Origin: Acidobacteriota bacterium
GTDB lineage: Bacteria; Acidobacteriota; Thermoanaerobaculia; Multivoradales; SZUA-115
Reading direction: 5' to 3'
Assembly: GCA_003231035.1 (NCBI GenBank)
Contig: QIHU01000612.1
Coordinates: 1-6,896 of the forward strand
DNA length: 6,896 nt
The notes beneath the pieces are model-generated. The model saw only the letters and a program-made list of their open reading frames with translations. It ran no database searches and was not told where the DNA came from. Positions 4,763 to 6,896 of this stretch are shown in pieces. The position numbers were made by a program, and so were the translations under genes. The number at the start of each line of letters is the position of its first letter. The stretch's first letter is position 1.

Positions 4763-6157
4763 TCAACTCTTGGGGGGGCTGGTGGTGTCGCGCCCGCCGA
4801 GCGGCGGATACATTGCCGCCGGGCGGTCGAGTTCGACCTGCTGGACGTCGGTCCAGGGCACGTACACGGGGGGCTCACCGCCGTCGACGAAGATCAGCAT
4901 GCCGGCATTCCGCTCGCCGAGGTCGCCGTGGCTTTCGAGCCGCAGCTCCTCGCCGCTATGGAGGGTCACCCGGGCCCGCTGGACGCCGCGTTCTTCGCGG
5001 CCGGGGAGCACGATCGAGGCGATCAGGCCGAAGGGGATGGTGTAGTCCACGCCCTGGGATGGGGCGTCGAGCGTCTCGGTGGTCTCGCTCTCGTCGAGGT
5101 CGTAGATCAGCCGGCCGGCGAGGCGGCGGCCGGCGCGGGTGGTCACGTTGCCCGCCAGCGGGCGCCCCGGTGGGAAATCGTCGTAGGCGGGGCCGCTGCC
5201 GCCGGGGCTGAAGTCGAGGCGCTCGAAGGCGTCCCACGAGACCAGCACCCGGCCGTAGCGCTGGTCGTCGACGTAGATCCCGCGATTGCCGTGGCCGACT
5301 TCGCGGTTGCCGGAGAGCACGATCTCGCGGCCGTCGAGTAGCGTCACCAGGGAGCTGTCGCGCGACTTGCGCGCGATGGAGCGAATGGTGTCGAAACGCA
5401 GGCTGAGCTCACCGTCGGCGGTGTGACCGTCGAGTTCGTCCGTACCGACGCACTTCTCCCGGTCCCACTGCACGAAGCCGGTGAAGTCGCTCTGCCGCGT
5501 GCGCACCGTACCGTGCAGCCGGCCGGGGACGGCGCCTAGTCGGTCAGTGGGGAGATGCTCGAGGATGCGTATGCGCCGCTCGTTGAGGTCCACGCCACCG
5601 CTCCTGCCGTCCCATACTCGCACGCCGTCGGCGAAGTCGTCGGCGGCGAAGCGGTTTAGGTGGAATAGGGTCCCGCTCTTGAGAGTCACCCGCAGATCGC
5701 GGCCCTCCGCCTCGATGCGCGCGATGTCGCCGAAGCGCGCCATGAAAGGCCGGTCGAGGTCGATCTGGCGCTCCCGCTGGGCGACCTCGACCCCGAAGAT
5801 CTTGAGCGGGCGGCGTTCCATGAGCTGCTCGGGCGGCACGTGGGCGACCCAGGGGTTCTCAGCCTTGAGGCCGTTGAAGTAGTCGCCCCAAAACGCCTCC
5901 TCCTCGCCCCCCCAGCGCAGCCGTCCCGAGTAGACGGCGCCGCCAATAGTGGTGATGCGGCCGTAGAGGAAGCCCTGGTGAGCCTCAGTCGCCTCCGCGG
6001 TCGGGGGGATGATCGCGGGCGAGGTTGCCGTGGCGGAGTCGACGTCCTGCTCGGGTGCTCGGTGGCTACGGTCGCGGGCGAGAGCGAGGGCGAGGGCGAG
6101 GGCGAGGATGACAAGAACAGCGGCGAACACCCCGCCCGCGATCATGGTTCTCTTCAT
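4763..6157 (-). CDS. Membrane-anchored protein with three beta-rich repeats, function unknown
   Basis: This 464-residue protein is of no family I recognise. Residues 1-4 (MKRT) precede one hydrophobic segment (5-27, ending in repeated Ala-Leu), then RDR, a Pro/Ala/Thr-rich linker (30-60) and a large domain that should lie outside the cytoplasm. That part has three related units, starting at about 64 (LYGRITTIGGAVYSGRLRW), 213 (RLHGTVRTRQSDFTGFVQWD) and 334 (LAGNVTTRAGRRLAGRLIYD). Each is followed by a segment ending in F..I.sI and by V.L.SG-like strands (VTLKSGTLFHL, VTLLDGREIVL, VTLHSGEELRL), with W-D-x-F/V-x-x-L closings such as VSWDAFERLDF and VPWTDVQQVEL. No catalytic motif is visible. 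Start 6157 is chosen to include the basic residues before the helix; ATG 6145 is an alternative. Neither has a good ribosome binding site. A longer frame reaching 6517 only reads through an IS relic. The start overlaps a 37-codon frame by 4 bp. Confidence 0.8.
   Translation of the reverse strand: MKRTMIAGGVFAAVLVILALALALALARDRSHRAPEQDVDSATATSPAIIPPTAEATEAHQGFLYGRITTIGGAVYSGRLRWGGEEEAFWGDYFNGLKAENPWVAHVPPEQLMERRPLKIFGVEVAQRERQIDLDRPFMARFGDIARIEAEGRDLRVTLKSGTLFHLNRFAADDFADGVRVWDGRSGGVDLNERRIRILEHLPTDRLGAVPGRLHGTVRTRQSDFTGFVQWDREKCVGTDELDGHTADGELSLRFDTIRSIARKSRDSSLVTLLDGREIVLSGNREVGHGNRGIYVDDQRYGRVLVSWDAFERLDFSPGGSGPAYDDFPPGRPLAGNVTTRAGRRLAGRLIYDLDESETTETLDAPSQGVDYTIPFGLIASIVLPGREERGVQRARVTLHSGEELRLESHGDLGERNAGMLIFVDGGEPPVYVPWTDVQQVELDRPAAMYPPLGGRDTTSPPKS
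6078..6107 (+). repeat. Hexanucleotide tandem repeat in the membrane anchor
   Basis: Five units (GCGAGA, then GCGAGG four times) lie in the coding sequence of the anchor helix of the preceding protein and encode its Ala-Leu run on the other strand. The unit is a multiple of three, so gain or loss of units would lengthen or shorten the helix by two residues without breaking the frame. Confidence 0.85.
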
Positions 6158-6267
6158 GGGCAACCGCAACAAGGGTGTAGCGCCGTGTTCCTCTGACACC
6201 CTCGCCGTGCGAGCGGGATGAGGCAGGCGACCCACGGTGGCGCAAATAAGAGTAGCGATGTCTTCAT
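6154..6267 (-). CDS. Candidate 37-residue small protein upstream of the repeat protein
   Basis: ATG at 6267 opens a 37-codon frame beginning MKTSLLLFAPPWVACLIPLA, continuing RRGCQRN and ending HPCCGCP. Its TGA overlaps the ATG of the 464-residue protein by 4 bp, the layout of translationally coupled genes. AAGGA lies about 11 bases upstream. The peptide is hydrophobic at the N-terminus and has five cysteines, four of them in the second half. This would explain why the large gene lacks its own ribosome binding site. The frame stays open well upstream of its ATG and I know no homologue, so it may be chance. Confidence 0.3.
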   Translation of the reverse strand: MKTSLLLFAPPWVACLIPLARRGCQRNTALHPCCGCP

Positions 6268-6394
6268 GCTGCCCATGATCCTTGCGGATCGTGGCGGTGG
6301 TGAAGCGACGGAGAGGCACAGTGATGGCACACCTCGGCCGATTGGGGGCCCTTTTCCGGTCAACGCCGAGACCCCCTTGTGCCCACGGCGCCGG

Positions 6395-6562
6395 GTAGGA
6401 GGAGCCCTTGGGCGTGAGGATGTGGGCGTGGTGGCTGAGGCGGTCCAGCAGCGCGGTGGTGAGCTTCTCGTCGCCGGCTCGGTCAAAGGGCACGAAACCA
6501 AGCTCGTCGATAATCAAGAGGTCGACTCGCTGAAGTCGGTCAAGACGCAGGCTCGCGCTTCG
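6395..6562 (-). pseudogene. istB: IstB-like ATPase relic (IS21 family), internally deleted
   Basis: IstB is the AAA+ helper of IS21-family transposases. The relic reads RLQRVDLLIIDELGFVPFDRAG, the Walker B region of IstB, then directly DEKLTTALLDRLSHHAHILTPKGSSY, the C-terminal helix region. The roughly 40 residues that normally lie between these (the ...RYER...TTN..F.EW..VFG segment) are missing without loss of frame. The N-terminal half with the P-loop is absent, as is IstA. After KGSSY the sequence departs from the family (PAPWAQGG...), reading on towards the repeat-protein gene. It is a dead fragment and evidence of past IS21-type activity. The inverted repeats of the element could not be assigned. 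About 80 bases on its upstream side (6563-6644) show nothing I can support. Confidence 0.75.
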
Positions 6563-6644
6563 CCTTGGGCCAGGCAGCGCGTGACGCGGGTGCCGCGGCC
6601 ATCGCCATCACACTTGCAACGATGAAACGAAACCGGCAGCCGGC

Positions 6645-6896
6645 TCAGGTCTCGACACTGCGCGGCCACTGATGGATCTGTGGATCTGCCGGGTCGGTCT
6701 TGCGCAGCACTTCTTCAACGCTCGACCTGAAGGTGATTAACGCTGCATTGAGGGGGTTGGTCTTGTCGCCGGGAAAGAAAAGATCCTGGTCGATCCCTTG
6801 GGCTGGAATAAAGGACTCGTAGGGAGCTGAGAAGACAAAGATGAACAGGAATTTGATCATGCTGCCGATGGTGCCGGTGTTGGGCAGGAAACGAAG
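6645..6896 (-). CDS. Unrecognised open frame, cut by right window edge
   Basis: The minus-strand frame ends at 6645 and is open to the window edge (83 codons). It can be read from ATG 6860 (71 residues, MIKFLFIFVFSAPYESF..., hydrophobic start) or as the C-terminal end of a longer protein entering from the right. There is no Shine-Dalgarno sequence before 6860, which favours the second reading. The tail has ALITFRSSVEEVLRKTDPAD and ends PRSVET. I do not recognise a family and give no function. Its third-codon positions look less GC-biased than those of arsM or the repeat protein, so it may be foreign or non-coding. Confidence 0.35.
   Translation of the reverse strand, partial: LRFLPNTGTIGSMIKFLFIFVFSAPYESFIPAQGIDQDLFFPGDKTNPLNAALITFRSSVEEVLRKTDPADPQIHQWPRSVET

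Noticed and set aside
4675..4878. Minus-strand frame ending EEAVAEYFLGELDLWMTV as a possible small antitoxin
   Set aside because: Most of it overlaps the end of the repeat-protein gene in another frame, there is no ribosome binding site and I can name no family; the short tail alone is not enough.
6078..6107. Possible CRISPR-like short repeat
   Set aside because: Units are 6 bp, contiguous and inside a coding sequence; there are no spacers.
5481..6196. Several Arg/Ser-rich open frames within the repeat-protein gene on both strands
   Set aside because: They are low-complexity shadows typical of GC-rich DNA without family motifs or ribosome binding sites.
4763..6517. A single 584-residue protein joining IstB and the repeat protein
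   Set aside because: The N-terminal 50 residues are an IS relic and the next 70 look like non-coding translation; a membrane anchor with its own ATG begins at 6157.
6861..6896. LPNTG motif followed by a hydrophobic stretch, resembling a sortase sorting signal
   Set aside because: The motif should be near the C-terminus with a short basic tail, but about 70 residues follow and nothing else in the window suggests a sortase-type cell wall.

Overview
The window is a GC-rich bacterial chromosomal segment. It holds a housekeeping block, an accessory block of small toxin-antitoxin (TA) modules, an arsenic-methylation operon next to a carbonic anhydrase, and a membrane-anchored protein of unknown function beside a decayed insertion sequence. 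The gene set (TA families DUF433/DUF5615, DUF2442/DUF4160 and TIGR02574/ParE, arsM regulated by arsR, and a secreted delta-class carbonic anhydrase) suggests an environmental Gram-negative such as an uncultured Acidobacteriota-like or deltaproteobacterial lineage. This is inference: no rRNA or marker gene in the window settles the taxonomy.

Layout. 1-305 (minus) is the N-terminal third of less of a transketolase, running off the left edge. 306-487 holds back-to-back promoters for tkt (minus) and for tRNA-Ser(GCT) (plus, 488-579). From the tRNA 3' end to about 2290 lies an accessory patch: a DUF433 antitoxin followed by a truncated DUF5615 toxin, an intact DUF2442/DUF4160 pair on the minus strand, and a TIGR02574 antitoxin with a frameshifted ParE toxin. 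An exact 18-bp copy of the tRNA 3' end (1654-1671) and a family of direct repeats (1019, 1591, 1611, 2270) mark the borders of these modules. This looks like a small or eroded island integrated at a tRNA gene.

2368-4600 is a minus-strand block. arsR and arsM overlap by 4 bp and are driven by a well-formed promoter whose -10 box lies only 6 bases from the arsR start, which suggests a leaderless transcript. A secreted delta-class carbonic anhydrase with its own strong ribosome binding site follows, and a hairpin lies just after its stop codon. The arsR promoter abuts a short relic of a second DUF5615 toxin gene (4579-4620), so TA debris is found on both sides of the ars region.

4763-6157 (minus) encodes a 464-residue protein with one N-terminal membrane anchor and three related beta-rich repeats; its function is unknown. 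A 37-codon open frame overlaps its start by 4 bp. Upstream, 6395-6562 is an IstB (IS21-family) relic with an internal deletion. The right edge (6645-6896) has an unrecognised open frame that is cut by the window.
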